From contig JAEEYO010000067.1 in assembly GCA_016288205.1 (NCBI GenBank), positions 1 to 64,000 of the forward strand: a DNA stretch of 64,000 nucleotides, in the 5' to 3' direction. The DNA comes from Treponema sp. (GTDB taxonomy: Bacteria > Spirochaetota > Spirochaetia > Treponematales > Treponemataceae). The notes under the pieces are model-generated. The model was not told the origin of the DNA and made no database searches. It saw only the letters and a list, made by a program, of their open reading frames with translations. Position numbers and translations under genes: made by a program. This document shows positions 1-8,571 of this stretch, one piece after another (the stretch's first letter is position 1; each line of letters opens with the position of its first letter).

Positions 1-1
1 G

Positions 2-406
2 GAAAGCGGAGAGGGAAATTTCAGGCTCACATATCCCTCCAATTTTTGGGACGACATCAGCATTCCGTTTTGGTCCATGCCGGAAAACACAGACCATCCC
101 ACGCAGAAACCAGAGAAACTTTATGCAAAGCTGATTCTCGCGTCATCCGAAAAAGGCGACGTGATTTTTGATCCGTTTTTGGGAAGCGGAACTGCAAGCG
201 TAGTGGCAAAAAAACTCGGCCGCAATTACTGCGGGATCGAAATGAACGAGGAATACTGCATCTGGGCCGAAAAAAGGCTTTTGATGGCGGAAAGCGACCC
301 CTCAATCCAGGGATATTCCGACGGCGTGTTTTGGGAAAGGAACTCGCTCGGTGAGCAGCGGAAAGAAAAAAAGGAAGCTGGTGCGCAATCAGATTTGTTC
401 ACTTGA
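2..406 (+). CDS. DNA methyltransferase, C-terminal part (5' end outside window)
   Basis: The reading frame is open from the first bases, so the start lies upstream of the window. About 134 residues remain. The visible part carries the HPTQKP segment followed by DPFLGSGT, the SAM-binding motif I, and then NYCGIEMNEEYC. Having motif I near the C-terminus fits the beta class of amino-methyltransferases (N6-adenine or N4-cytosine, S-adenosylmethionine-dependent). These usually belong to a restriction-modification system or act as orphan methylases. The catalytic DPPY/SPPY motif and the target-recognition region would be upstream and cannot be checked. No restriction endonuclease is visible on this side. 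The family call is firm; the base modified is not known. Confidence 0.9.
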   Translation, partial: ESGEGNFRLTYPSNFWDDISIPFWSMPENTDHPTQKPEKLYAKLILASSEKGDVIFDPFLGSGTASVVAKKLGRNYCGIEMNEEYCIWAEKRLLMAESDPSIQGYSDGVFWERNSLGEQRKEKKEAGAQSDLFT

Positions 407-442
407 TAAAAATTTGAGTGACAGACAAAAGACTTTTCAATT

Positions 443-1795
443 TCACATCATCGAAGCCATATAAACCGGAAGATAGATTATGTCGTCCTCTTCCTTAAAA
501 TCCGAAGTGTGCAGGACATAACAGGCATCTGCATATTCCGCGTATTTTGCCTTAAACTTTTTCAGGGAGGAAAGCGTGTAGCGTTTTGTGGACTTTACTT
601 CGATTCCCTGAATGTTGTGCCGGGACGTAACCTTGTTTTTCGTAATCAGAAAATCAATTTCCATCCTGGAAGAAGCGTCCCCGTTGTCTGGCTTTGAATA
701 AAAATAAAGTTTGTGACCGTTTGCAATGAGCATTTGTGCAACGATGTTTTCAAAAATCATTCCTTCGTTTAGCTCAAGTTTTCCGAAAAGCAGCTTTTTG
801 TAAATTTCTTCGCTAACCAGTCCGTTTTCATCGAATGCGTGGCTGATCAGAAGTCCTGTGTCTGCCATGTAGCATTTTAGTGTAGTTCGCGTCATATTCA
901 GTTTTAGTGCGATGTTCGGCTCGTCGGCATTATAACAGATATTCACGATTCTCGAATCCTTGAGCCACATGAACGCATCATCATAATCGCGCATTTTGGC
1001 ATTTTTTTTAAGGGAACTAAGCTTGAACTTCTTTTCGTGCCTTGAAAGCTGGGCTGGAATCTCATCAAAAATGGCCTCGGCTTTCAGTTCTGATCCTTTT
1101 GCATGCTTTTGAATGTCGTTGCGGTAGAGTTCCAGAATCTCACGCTTAATCTGATCAACCCTTTCAAAGTTTTTAGATGCCACATACTCTTTTACGGCCT
1201 GTGGCATTCCCCCGACAATCAGATAAAGACGGAACAAATCCATCGCCTTTCTGTGCAAAGCCTGCCCCAGGGGATTTTTCTTTTCAAAACAATCTTTTAT
1301 AAAAGGAAACAATGTGTCATTCCCGATTGCAAGAAGAAATTCCTCAAAATCCATCGGGTTCAATCTCAAATGCCGCTCTTCCGAAGGAATCAAAATGTCC
1401 TGCGTGTTTTTTTTGATGGAAAGAAGCGAGCCTGTTTCAATAAAATCATAGCGTCCGTCCGCGACCAGATATTTTATTGCAGCCCTTGCCCGTGGAAAAA
1501 ACTGGACCTCATCAAAAATAAAGAGCGTGTTTCGCTCATGCAGCCTTATCGAATAATAGGCGGAAAGACGCATAAAAAGCGTGTCCAAATCAGAAAGGTA
1601 TTTTTCAAAAAGTTCTTTCACTTCATCAGGTGCCGTAAAAAAATCTATGAGGATATATGACTCGTATTCATTTTTTGCGAATTCCTGTGCAAGATAGCTT
1701 TTTCCGACACGTCGGGCACCATCAATCATAATGGCACAGCTCCCTTTTTCTTCATTTTTCCACTGCAAAAGATTCTGATACGCTTTTCGGTACAT
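443..1795 (-). CDS. AAA-family ATPase with DUF4143 domain
   Basis: A 450-residue cytoplasmic protein. The Walker A loop GARRVGKS is at residues 26-33 and a Walker B-like LFIFDEVQ follows near residue 90, giving the AAA_14 ATPase module. The C-terminal third has the DUF4143 layout, with a GMIFENIVAQ stretch and then EIDFLI...GIEVKS, which resembles the acidic and E-x-K positions of PD-(D/E)XK nuclease folds. The family is common in bacteria, often in several copies per genome, and its role is unknown; a defence or mobile-element role is often suspected. It is transcribed leftward from a promoter loaded with direct repeats (1801-1886), which points to tight self-regulation. The AAGGTG ribosome-binding site is itself part of the nearest repeat. 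Confidence 0.9.
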   Translation of the reverse strand: MYRKAYQNLLQWKNEEKGSCAIMIDGARRVGKSYLAQEFAKNEYESYILIDFFTAPDEVKELFEKYLSDLDTLFMRLSAYYSIRLHERNTLFIFDEVQFFPRARAAIKYLVADGRYDFIETGSLLSIKKNTQDILIPSEERHLRLNPMDFEEFLLAIGNDTLFPFIKDCFEKKNPLGQALHRKAMDLFRLYLIVGGMPQAVKEYVASKNFERVDQIKREILELYRNDIQKHAKGSELKAEAIFDEIPAQLSRHEKKFKLSSLKKNAKMRDYDDAFMWLKDSRIVNICYNADEPNIALKLNMTRTTLKCYMADTGLLISHAFDENGLVSEEIYKKLLFGKLELNEGMIFENIVAQMLIANGHKLYFYSKPDNGDASSRMEIDFLITKNKVTSRHNIQGIEVKSTKRYTLSSLKKFKAKYAEYADACYVLHTSDFKEEDDIIYLPVYMASMM

Positions 1796-1800
1796 AACTT

Positions 1801-1886
1801 ACACCTTTTTGACTTTTATTTCTTTTAAAATATACACCTTTTTGAGCTTATTGACAAGGAAATTTCACACCTTTTTGACTTTTATT
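1801..1886. repeat. three iteron-like direct repeats with 33-bp period
   Basis: The unit ACACCTTTTTGACTTTTATT starts at 1801 and recurs with 20/20 identity at 1867. A middle copy starting at 1834 shares the first 12 bases (ACACCTTTTTGA) and then diverges. Starts are exactly 33 bp apart, about three helical turns, so all copies face the same side of the DNA. On the minus strand the copies lie upstream of the -35 box, between -35 and -10, and over the ribosome-binding site of the ATPase gene. The upstream copy also overlaps the last codon and stop of the beta-propeller gene. This is the arrangement of a multi-site operator; the binding protein is unknown. Confidence 0.8.
1829..1857 (-). promoter_or_regulatory. 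sigma-70-type promoter of the AAA/DUF4143 gene
   Basis: Read on the minus strand, TTGTCA (1857-1852), a 17-bp spacer and TATATT (1834-1829) form a good -35/-10 pair about 35 bp ahead of the start codon. The middle copy of the 33-bp-period repeat fills the spacer, so a protein bound there would compete directly with RNA polymerase. Seen by eye only; no transcript data. Confidence 0.65.
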
Positions 1887-2850
1887 GTACTAAGGTCTCA
1901 ATCTCGCCGACAAAAGTGCCGCCCCATGTCCCAATGATGTAGCACCGGTCGTCATTGTACATTGTGAAGTTGGAGACATAATCATAGGAAAATTCTTTTA
2001 CGGTCTTCAATGTTCTCATATCATACAGTGCGGAAAGACTTGGCGCGAGTTTTATTTCCGACACGCGTGTTTTTTCGATGTCGCATTGTTTGCCGTAATC
2101 TACAAAAAGGTATTTTTCGTCAGGCGAAACCCAGATTTTTTTTGCCTTTGTCACGGAATTTGTTTCTGGCAGATTGAGGGAACCGAGCTTCTTAAAATCT
2201 TTGCCGCACTTGATGATTTTTTCCTCCTTAAAATCATACCAATAATTGTGCTTTTTGCAGAACGAAAGTCCGTGGATATGGTCGGGGAGCTCCTTCTTAA
2301 AATCCCGCACGGTCTCATAAGTGACTTGTTCCGGGGAAAGATGATTTTCGTCAATGCATGTGGTCTGAACAATGCCGGGACCGTAGCCCAAGCCGTTTGC
2401 CATAAAGCGGTAGATTTTTTTACTGAAACGGTCGTAGTGAATGAAATCGCACCTGAAAAGCGGACGTGTGTTGTCAAGAATTGAGTGTGATTTTGTGCCG
2501 CAGTCAAAGAGCATCGTCCTGCCGCCCCAGTCCAAATCAATTATGAGCTTCCCGCTGGATGTAAAAAACATCGGCTCGCCCTCAGTCCTTTCCATGTCGT
2601 CGCGGCAAAGTTCCTCCCCGGATTTCATGTCATAGAGCGCAAGTGTGCCTGATGTGTTTTTGACCGCAAGCAGATTTTTGTCAGGAGAAACGGCGGCACA
2701 ATCAAGATTGCTCAAAGACTTTGTCTTGAAAATCGTTTTCCTTGTCTCAATGCTGTGAACGTACACTGAGTTTCTGCTTACTGTCGCAAAAAGAGATTCG
2801 TCATCATTTATAAAAACGCAGTCACCTGAAAACTTTTTATCCTTGGTCAT
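1882..2850 (-). CDS. beta-propeller (WD40-like) repeat protein, unknown function
   Basis: A 322-residue protein without signal peptide or membrane segment. Repeating units of roughly 40 residues contain patterns such as AAVSPDKNLLAV, KSGEELC and IWVSPDEKYLFVDYG, typical of WD40 or YVTN-type beta-propellers, which act as binding scaffolds. No catalytic motif is visible. The start codon overlaps the stop of the small upstream gene by four bases (ATGA), so the two are probably translated together. The 3' end runs into the repeat array controlling the ATPase gene. No specific function can be assigned. Confidence 0.7.
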   Translation of the reverse strand: MTKDKKFSGDCVFINDDESLFATVSRNSVYVHSIETRKTIFKTKSLSNLDCAAVSPDKNLLAVKNTSGTLALYDMKSGEELCRDDMERTEGEPMFFTSSGKLIIDLDWGGRTMLFDCGTKSHSILDNTRPLFRCDFIHYDRFSKKIYRFMANGLGYGPGIVQTTCIDENHLSPEQVTYETVRDFKKELPDHIHGLSFCKKHNYWYDFKEEKIIKCGKDFKKLGSLNLPETNSVTKAKKIWVSPDEKYLFVDYGKQCDIEKTRVSEIKLAPSLSALYDMRTLKTVKEFSYDYVSNFTMYNDDRCYIIGTWGGTFVGEIETLVQ

Positions 2851-3056
2851 TTTTTCCCAAAATCATAATTTGTCACAGAACCTGAGCCAAGCTTTTTTGC
2901 TTTTCGTGCCTCTTTTATGTGCCGTTTGATTTCGAGCTTCTTCCGCCATTCAGCCACCGCATAATCGGGATTTCCCACGTCGCACATTTCCTCAATTTCT
3001 CGCGTTGATTTTTGTGCAAACAGTTTTTTAAGTGTCCAATGAATGCTTCTCGACAT
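2847..3056 (-). CDS. small basic protein of unknown function (69 aa)
   Basis: The ATG at 3056 is chosen because AAGGGA stands just upstream and because a longer reading from 3137 would run through the divergent promoter at 3131-3159. The 69-residue product is rich in Lys and Arg, has no hydrophobic segment and ends in a polar tail (GSGSVTNYDFGKK). It overlaps the beta-propeller gene by four bases. I do not recognise the family; it may be a partner of the propeller protein. Confidence 0.55.
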   Translation of the reverse strand: MSRSIHWTLKKLFAQKSTREIEEMCDVGNPDYAVAEWRKKLEIKRHIKEARKAKKLGSGSVTNYDFGKK

Positions 3057-3130
3057 TTGTCCCTTCTTTTCCCTCAAATCTGTTTGTTGTTTCATTTTAT
3101 CGTGTTTTTGGGTAAGCAGCAAGGCGAATA

Positions 3131-3159
3131 TTGACAAAATACCACTTTCTAATTAAAAT
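3131..3159 (+). promoter_or_regulatory. promoter of the AT-rich glycan operon
   Basis: TTGACA (3131-3136), a 17-bp spacer and TAAAAT (3154-3159) form a near-consensus promoter. It lies about 30 bp ahead of the first gene of the ten-gene block, and no equally good promoter was noticed inside the block. The perfect -35 box suggests strong, possibly constitutive expression. Confidence 0.7.
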
Positions 3160-3188
3160 GGCCACTAAAATAAACTTGGAAATAGAGA

Positions 3189-3953
3189 ATGAAAGTACTT
3201 CAATGCGGCTATGGAAATATCGGTAAAGTTTTATATAACGAATTCTCTTATTTAACTAAAGCGGTCAATGGTTCATTAGATGTATTTGATCCATTTGTAG
3301 ATGACTGTCCTAAAAAGATTACAAATTTAGATACAAAGTATGATATAACTTTTGTATGTGTACCAACAGATAAAAAAGATGATGGATCTGCAAATATAGA
3401 TTCAGTCCTTGAAGTTTGCGAACAAGTAAATTCTGAAATCATAGTTATAAAGTCTACAATTCCAGTCAATATTATTGACAAACTTCCAGAAAATGCTATT
3501 TATTCTCCAGAATTTACAGGAACCACGCCACATTCTTGTAAACAGGATTTTGTTATTTTAGGTGGTAGAAGAGAGTTTTGTAATAAAGTTGCTTCTCTTT
3601 ATAAACATGCTTACTCTGGTGATTTTCATATTCATTATACTGATATTAAAACAGCTATAATTGCAAAATATGCAGAAAATTGTTTTCTTGCAACAAAAGT
3701 CACCTTTTTTAATGAAATAGCCCAAGCCTGTAAAATAGCAGGTGTCGAATATGATGATGTAAGAAACCTTCTACTTGCAGATAGTCGTATAAATCCAAGC
3801 CATACATTTGTTTATGAAGAACAACCATATTATGATTCTCACTGTTTAAATAAAGATATTCCGGCTTTTATAGCACAGTTTGATTTACCGTTGATGAAAT
3901 CTATTTATCAGATAAATAATAATATGAAAAAATTTAAAGACAGGTGTAAATAA
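3189..3953 (+). CDS. short UDP-glucose/GDP-mannose dehydrogenase-like protein
   Basis: The 254-residue protein starts with a Rossmann NAD-binding fold (GYGNIG, residues 7-12), continues with TFVCVPTD and the IKSTIP segment, and ends with DSHCLNKD. That last motif matches the catalytic Cys-x-x-Lys-Asp of nucleotide-sugar 6-dehydrogenases (Cys219, Lys222, Asp223). Full family members are about 390-450 residues; here the C-terminal nucleotide-binding domain is absent, with no sign of a frameshift. It may oxidise a sugar not carried on UDP or GDP in the usual way, or work with a partner. It is the first gene of a co-directional, AT-rich, ten-gene operon, with two bases to the next gene. Confidence 0.8.
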   Translation: MKVLQCGYGNIGKVLYNEFSYLTKAVNGSLDVFDPFVDDCPKKITNLDTKYDITFVCVPTDKKDDGSANIDSVLEVCEQVNSEIIVIKSTIPVNIIDKLPENAIYSPEFTGTTPHSCKQDFVILGGRREFCNKVASLYKHAYSGDFHIHYTDIKTAIIAKYAENCFLATKVTFFNEIAQACKIAGVEYDDVRNLLLADSRINPSHTFVYEEQPYYDSHCLNKDIPAFIAQFDLPLMKSIYQINNNMKKFKDRCK

Positions 3954-3955
3954 GG

Positions 3956-4687
3956 ATGCTGTTAAAAATAGTTTGTGGTATTATTTATATATTAGTAATT
4001 TTTTTATTTCTTTTTGTTCTATTTATTATATCTAATAATACTAGCCCAGAAGAAGATATATATTCAAAGAAAATATTAAAAATATCTAATGGTATAATTA
4101 AAATTAATAAATATGCGTTTGAAAATTGGGGAGGTACAATAATTGAACTTCCTGATACAATTAAAAAGATTGATGACGGGGCTTTTCTTGGATGTGGTTC
4201 ATTACATTATATTAAATTGCCTAATGGACTGACTGAAATTGGTCGTCATTGTTTTGCTTCAGCAATTTCTTTGGAGTCAATAAGTATTCCTAAAACAGTC
4301 AACCATATAGGAGCATCTGCATTTGTAAAATGCAAATCTCTAAAGCATATAACAATTCCTGAAAATTTAATAGAAATTGAAGGATATGTGTTTGCAGATT
4401 GCATATCTTTAGAACACATAGAAATACCCAATAATATCAAAAAAATACATAGCTATGCATTTGAAAATTGTAAAAACTTGAATTATGTATTAATAAAAAA
4501 AGGAATTATTGAAATTGATGCAAATGCCTTTATTCCATGTCCTCAGCTTAAATATATCGATTATGAGGGAACTATAGAAGAATGGAAACAAATAAAGATT
4601 TCGTCATATGCTTTTGATGATGAAGTTGTTATCAAATGTACAGATGGTTTTGTAAAGCTAAATCATCAAGCATGGGGAAAAAAATGA
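3956..4687 (+). CDS. membrane-anchored BspA-like leucine-rich repeat protein
   Basis: A 243-residue protein with one strongly hydrophobic segment at residues about 4-26 that can anchor it in the inner membrane. It is followed by about seven LRR_5 (BspA/TpLRR type) repeats of roughly 23 residues, with the pattern I-x-x-I-x-x-x-A-F-x-x-C-x-x-L and segments such as IELPDTIKKIDDGAF. Such repeats are common in treponemes and mediate protein or host binding. Lying inside a glycosylation operon, it could be the acceptor that is glycosylated, or a scaffold for the enzymes; this is inference. Its stop overlaps the start of the next gene (ATGA). Confidence 0.8.
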   Translation: MLLKIVCGIIYILVIFLFLFVLFIISNNTSPEEDIYSKKILKISNGIIKINKYAFENWGGTIIELPDTIKKIDDGAFLGCGSLHYIKLPNGLTEIGRHCFASAISLESISIPKTVNHIGASAFVKCKSLKHITIPENLIEIEGYVFADCISLEHIEIPNNIKKIHSYAFENCKNLNYVLIKKGIIEIDANAFIPCPQLKYIDYEGTIEEWKQIKISSYAFDDEVVIKCTDGFVKLNHQAWGKK

Positions 4688-5889
4688 AAATAGGATTTAT
4701 AGCCGAAGGATATCCTCCAATGTCGGGAGGAGTTGCTACATCAGCACAACGAATAGCAAGAGAACTCGTAAAATTGAATTGTGAGGTTGTAATACTTACA
4801 TTTGAAAATACAGTTCCTATTACTTCAGAAGATGTTTGTTTTGAAGAAGTAGATGAAGGTGTAAAAGTATATAGAGTAGGTCCTTTCTTTTTAAAAAATG
4901 CAACGATGAAGACTACTGTTGAAATGTTAGATGAGAAATATAAAGCAGTGTTACGTAGACGTGCATTTAATCAAATGTTACATATTTTACAGAATGAAGA
5001 TGTTAATATAATACTTTCTTTTTATGTACTTAATTCTGGTTATTTAGCACAAATGTTAGCAAACGAATTGCATATGAAACATGTCGTTGGAATCAGAGGC
5101 AATGATATTGGTAGAAATGTTTTTCATGTTAATCGTTTTGCTGTTACAAAATGGGTTCTAGATGAATGTGATTCGATTATTACTGTTAATCATCATTTGA
5201 TGAATAGAACTTTAACAGTTTTCAAAGAAGTTAAAGATAAAATATGTTGTATCGAAAATGGTTTTTTATATAAAGACATTGAAAGCAATAATACATTAAA
5301 ACAACAGATAATAGAAAAAAATGGCTGGAGTGAAAATGATCCAATTATAACTTTTATTGGTTCTTTAAGAGAAAAGAAAGGTACTGTAATTCTTGCTAAA
5401 GCTTTAAGACAAATCGTAGAAAAGAATATTCCAGTTAGACTTATGGTCATCGGACCTGATATTTCCGGAGCAGAAAAAATGATTATCGGTCCATTATGGG
5501 AAGAATTAAAAGAAAAACATATTATTTATATTACTGGTCAAATTCCAAGAACTGAAGTATTACATTATGCTTCGATTGCTGATGTCGTTTGTATTCCTAG
5601 TTTAGATGATGGTATGGCAAACGGTTTGTTAGAGGGTATGTCAGTAGGTTTGTGTCCTATTACAACTACAATTATGAATGATGTTGTTACAGATAAAGAG
5701 AATGGTCGTGTAGTCAAAGCAGGAGATATTTCTGGACTTGCAGATACAATAGTTGATGTAATAAGCAATAAGGAAGAATTAAAGTTATATGGTGATTCTG
5801 CTAGAGAGACTATAATCCAAAAACATAATCCAAAATTGGAAGCGGAACGCTACATAAAAGTATTTGAGGATATACTAAAAAGAAAATGA
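4684..5889 (+). CDS. glycosyltransferase, GT4 family (first of two)
   Basis: The ATG at 4684 overlaps the preceding stop and opens the classic GT-B start MKIGFIAEGYPPMSGGVA; a longer in-frame reading from 4636 would lie within the LRR gene. The 401-residue protein has an acceptor-binding N-terminal half and a C-terminal glycosyltransferase group 1 domain with TFIGSLREKKGT and DDGMANGLLEGMSVG, where the E-x7-E nucleotide-sugar site of retaining GT4 enzymes would lie. It probably transfers a sugar from a nucleotide donor at the cytoplasmic face. It overlaps the aminotransferase gene by four bases, showing translational coupling. Donor and acceptor are unknown. Confidence 0.88.
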   Translation: MKIGFIAEGYPPMSGGVATSAQRIARELVKLNCEVVILTFENTVPITSEDVCFEEVDEGVKVYRVGPFFLKNATMKTTVEMLDEKYKAVLRRRAFNQMLHILQNEDVNIILSFYVLNSGYLAQMLANELHMKHVVGIRGNDIGRNVFHVNRFAVTKWVLDECDSIITVNHHLMNRTLTVFKEVKDKICCIENGFLYKDIESNNTLKQQIIEKNGWSENDPIITFIGSLREKKGTVILAKALRQIVEKNIPVRLMVIGPDISGAEKMIIGPLWEELKEKHIIYITGQIPRTEVLHYASIADVVCIPSLDDGMANGLLEGMSVGLCPITTTIMNDVVTDKENGRVVKAGDISGLADTIVDVISNKEELKLYGDSARETIIQKHNPKLEAERYIKVFEDILKRK

Positions 5890-6992
5890 AATCGATACCT
5901 CTATATAAACCATATATTCCATTTGCTCTTAAACATTCAATTGCTTTACCGCTTAAAACAGGGTGGTTAGGTTATGGACGTTATGCAAAACAAATAGAAA
6001 ACATGTTTACCAACAAATTTGGTGGTTTTGCAATTTCCACAAATAGTTGTACATCAGCTTTATATGTAGCAGCTAGACTTATATATTCTACTCCAAATGA
6101 TGAAGTTATTGTTCCTGCAATTACATTTGTAAGCACAGCAATGGCTTTCAAAACAGCCGGATTAAGAGTTGTGATAGCCGATGTTAATGAATCTGGAATA
6201 TTAGACGTTTCTTTAATTCATAAATATATTACAAAAAAAACTAAAGCAATTGTTATAGTTGACTTATATGGCCAAAAAGCTGAAATAAATAAACTTAAAA
6301 ATATTTGTATAGAAAAAAATATTACACTTATAGAAGATTGTGCACATCGAATTGGTTTTTATGATGCAGAAAAAATTGCTGATATATGTTGTTTTTCTTT
6401 CAATGTAATGAAAGAATTACCTTCCGGAGAAGGTGGTCTTATATGGTGCAAAAATACATCTCTAGAAAACAAAGCACGAAGTATCGCGAATGTTGGTCTA
6501 TGTGAAGATACAATAAAGAGAACATCGTCATTAATGCATCGCAATTACTTTTTTAGTAATACTCATGGCTTAAAACTATTACAAAACGATTTGGTAGCTT
6601 TTTATACAATAAATTTGTTCAAATCACGATACAAAAAAAACATATCTGCAAGAAAACAAATCTTTAATAAATATGATAAAGCTTTATTAAAAATTAATCA
6701 TATAACATTGCTATCTCGTTCAGAGCAAGATTCTTTTTTGATGTATGTAATTAAAATACCTGCTGAAATTCGTAATGATTTTAGAGAATACTTAGCAAAT
6801 AATAACATTTCTACAAGTATGCATTATCCCAATCTTGCCGATCATCCTCTTTTTTCAACAATAGAGTTATGTACAAATGCAAAAAAATTTTCTAATGAGA
6901 TAGTTACACTTCCTTGCTATCCAGCCTTAACTAAAAGGAATCAAGAGTACATCATTAAGAAAATTGAGGATTATTTTAATAATGAGAATTGA
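5886..6992 (+). CDS. DegT/DnrJ/EryC1/StrS-type sugar aminotransferase
   Basis: A 368-residue PLP enzyme. The segment SFNVMKELPSGEGG matches the cofactor-lysine motif of the family, placing the Schiff-base lysine at about residue 176. TNSCTSALYVAARL near residue 55 forms the phosphate-binding part, and EDCAHRIG supplies the PLP-contacting acidic residue. Family members transfer an amino group, usually from glutamate, to a keto-sugar nucleotide to make amino sugars. Together with the next gene, a GNAT-like protein, this suggests an N-acylated amino sugar. No 4,6-dehydratase is in the operon, so the keto substrate must come from elsewhere or from the dehydrogenase at the operon head. Confidence 0.88.
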   Translation: MKSIPLYKPYIPFALKHSIALPLKTGWLGYGRYAKQIENMFTNKFGGFAISTNSCTSALYVAARLIYSTPNDEVIVPAITFVSTAMAFKTAGLRVVIADVNESGILDVSLIHKYITKKTKAIVIVDLYGQKAEINKLKNICIEKNITLIEDCAHRIGFYDAEKIADICCFSFNVMKELPSGEGGLIWCKNTSLENKARSIANVGLCEDTIKRTSSLMHRNYFFSNTHGLKLLQNDLVAFYTINLFKSRYKKNISARKQIFNKYDKALLKINHITLLSRSEQDSFLMYVIKIPAEIRNDFREYLANNNISTSMHYPNLADHPLFSTIELCTNAKKFSNEIVTLPCYPALTKRNQEYIIKKIEDYFNNEN

Positions 6993-7548
6993 TTATAAGA
7001 ATATATATTTACATTCATTTCAAGAAGAAAATCTTGAGAGATGTTCTCAATCAAGAATAACTAACTCATATTTTTTCTTTTCTGAAGTCGAGAATATAAA
7101 ACAGTCATGTACTTGGATTACAAATCATATTAATAACATTCAAGATACTCTCCTTGAAATTCATTTAAAAGAAAATAATGCTTATATTGGTGCTATTGGT
7201 TATAAAATAGAAAATGGAAGATGTGAAGTAGGCCGTTTTACTCTAGATATTCCATATTTAAGAAAAAATATATCCTTATATCAATTAGCAAATCAATTCA
7301 GTCCAACAAAAGAAGCTTGTATTGCAATGCTTTCATATTTATATAACATAATAATAAGTCAAGAAGAAATCTTTGCGAGAGTTTTAGCTTCCAATAATTA
7401 TTCTAATTCACTATGCAGTTTTTTTTCTGATATTTGTGAGACAAAAACTATTAACTTAAATAATCAAAAATGTTATGAATACATAATAAATAAAGAGAAA
7501 TTTTTGGAAAAATATAATGAAGAAAAAGTGTTTATTTTATATTCATAA
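6982..7548 (+). CDS. GNAT-like N-acyltransferase (putative)
   Basis: The ATG at 6982 lies inside the end of the aminotransferase gene and gives 188 residues; an in-frame ATG at 6964 is less likely because GAGG stands about 12 bases before 6982. The middle shows the GNAT-like run AYIGAIGYKIENGRCEVGRF followed by the LASNNYSNSLCSFF segment that resembles the RimJ/RimL acetyl-CoA site. Similarity is weak and judged by eye. If correct, it would acylate the amino group placed by the preceding aminotransferase, possibly using the acyl carrier protein at the operon end as donor. It overlaps the next gene by 32 bases. Confidence 0.55.
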   Translation: MRIDYKNIYLHSFQEENLERCSQSRITNSYFFFSEVENIKQSCTWITNHINNIQDTLLEIHLKENNAYIGAIGYKIENGRCEVGRFTLDIPYLRKNISLYQLANQFSPTKEACIAMLSYLYNIIISQEEIFARVLASNNYSNSLCSFFSDICETKTINLNNQKCYEYIINKEKFLEKYNEEKVFILYS

Positions 7549-8557
7549 TTTTTTGGAAAGTAATCATTATGCAATAATGAGTTTCTTAGATTTTATGAAA
7601 GATTATGTTGATTTTACGATATGCGCAAAATATTTTTATGATAATCATAAAGCTATATTTGAAAAATTTTCCAATAAGATTCTTTTAAATGAACTTTCTG
7701 TCACTGAGGAGTTCTGGAAAGGTTTTGATATTGTTCATATAGTTTTCGATGGTTTACCATCTCTTAGTATTGTTGCACTTTCAAAGATTTTTGATATACC
7801 ATATATAATTACTTTTCATGGTGGTTATGATACAAATACAAAAATATATAATCCTGATATCTGTTCAAAACTAGCTTTTTTTGTTAATGGTGCAAAATAT
7901 GCTACCGTGGTTTGTAAAAAAGATAAAATAAAATTACAAGAATTACATTGCTTAAAAAATAAGTTACTAATTATTCCTCCCTCAATAGAGGAAAAGTATG
8001 TACAGATAAATCAAGATTCAGAACTAAATAATAATATTACTGTTGTCGGAAGGTTTATTCCTAAAAAAGGTATTGATATTGCTATAAAAGCTTTACAAGA
8101 ACTTCCAAATGATTATAAATTATATATTATAGGCGATGGGGATGAAAAAGAATATTTACAGGAATTAGCTTCAGATTTAATGCTAAATAAGAGAATTACA
8201 TGGCTTGGGGAGCAACCTTTAGAAACTACATTGGAAATAATTAAACAAAATTCTATTTTATGGCATCCAGCACGCAAAGATAAAAAAGGAAATGCAGAAG
8301 GAATTCCCCAAGTAATTTTATATGCCATGGCTATGGGTAAATTAATTATAACAACAAATACTGGGAGTATTAGTTCTGTAGTAAAAAATAAAAAAAATGG
8401 TATTTTTTTTAAAACAGATATTCCAGAATCATTATCAAAGCAAACTATCAAATATAACAATTTAAAAAGTAAGAAAATCAGAAATGAGGCACAAAATGAT
8501 AGTAAGCAGTTCTTTAAGCAAAATCAATTTAATATTTGGATAAACTTATACAATTAA
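7517..8557 (+). CDS. glycosyltransferase, GT4 family (second of two)
   Basis: The 346-residue protein has a GT-B layout. The N-terminal half ends near FHGGYDTN, and the C-terminal half contains VVGRFIPKKGIDIAIKAL, YIIGDGDEKE and WHPARKDKKGNAEGIPQVIL, as in group 1 glycosyltransferases. In the usual E-x7-E motif the second glutamate is replaced: EGIPQVILYAMAMG has Tyr where Glu is expected. This may change donor handling. The start lies within the previous gene, showing tight packing. It probably adds the second sugar of a short glycan; specificity cannot be read from sequence. Confidence 0.85.
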   Translation: MKKKCLFYIHNFLESNHYAIMSFLDFMKDYVDFTICAKYFYDNHKAIFEKFSNKILLNELSVTEEFWKGFDIVHIVFDGLPSLSIVALSKIFDIPYIITFHGGYDTNTKIYNPDICSKLAFFVNGAKYATVVCKKDKIKLQELHCLKNKLLIIPPSIEEKYVQINQDSELNNNITVVGRFIPKKGIDIAIKALQELPNDYKLYIIGDGDEKEYLQELASDLMLNKRITWLGEQPLETTLEIIKQNSILWHPARKDKKGNAEGIPQVILYAMAMGKLIITTNTGSISSVVKNKKNGIFFKTDIPESLSKQTIKYNNLKSKKIRNEAQNDSKQFFKQNQFNIWINLYN

Positions 8558-8571
8558 TTGGATGTAAAAAA

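Noticed and set aside
1801-1886. Mini CRISPR array
   Set aside because: Repeats are 20 bases with 13-base gaps, one copy is divergent, no cas genes are near, and the repeats align with promoter elements.
3057-3137. Longer N-terminus of the small basic protein
   Set aside because: The extension crosses the near-consensus divergent promoter of the AT-rich operon, while the inner ATG has its own AAGGGA.
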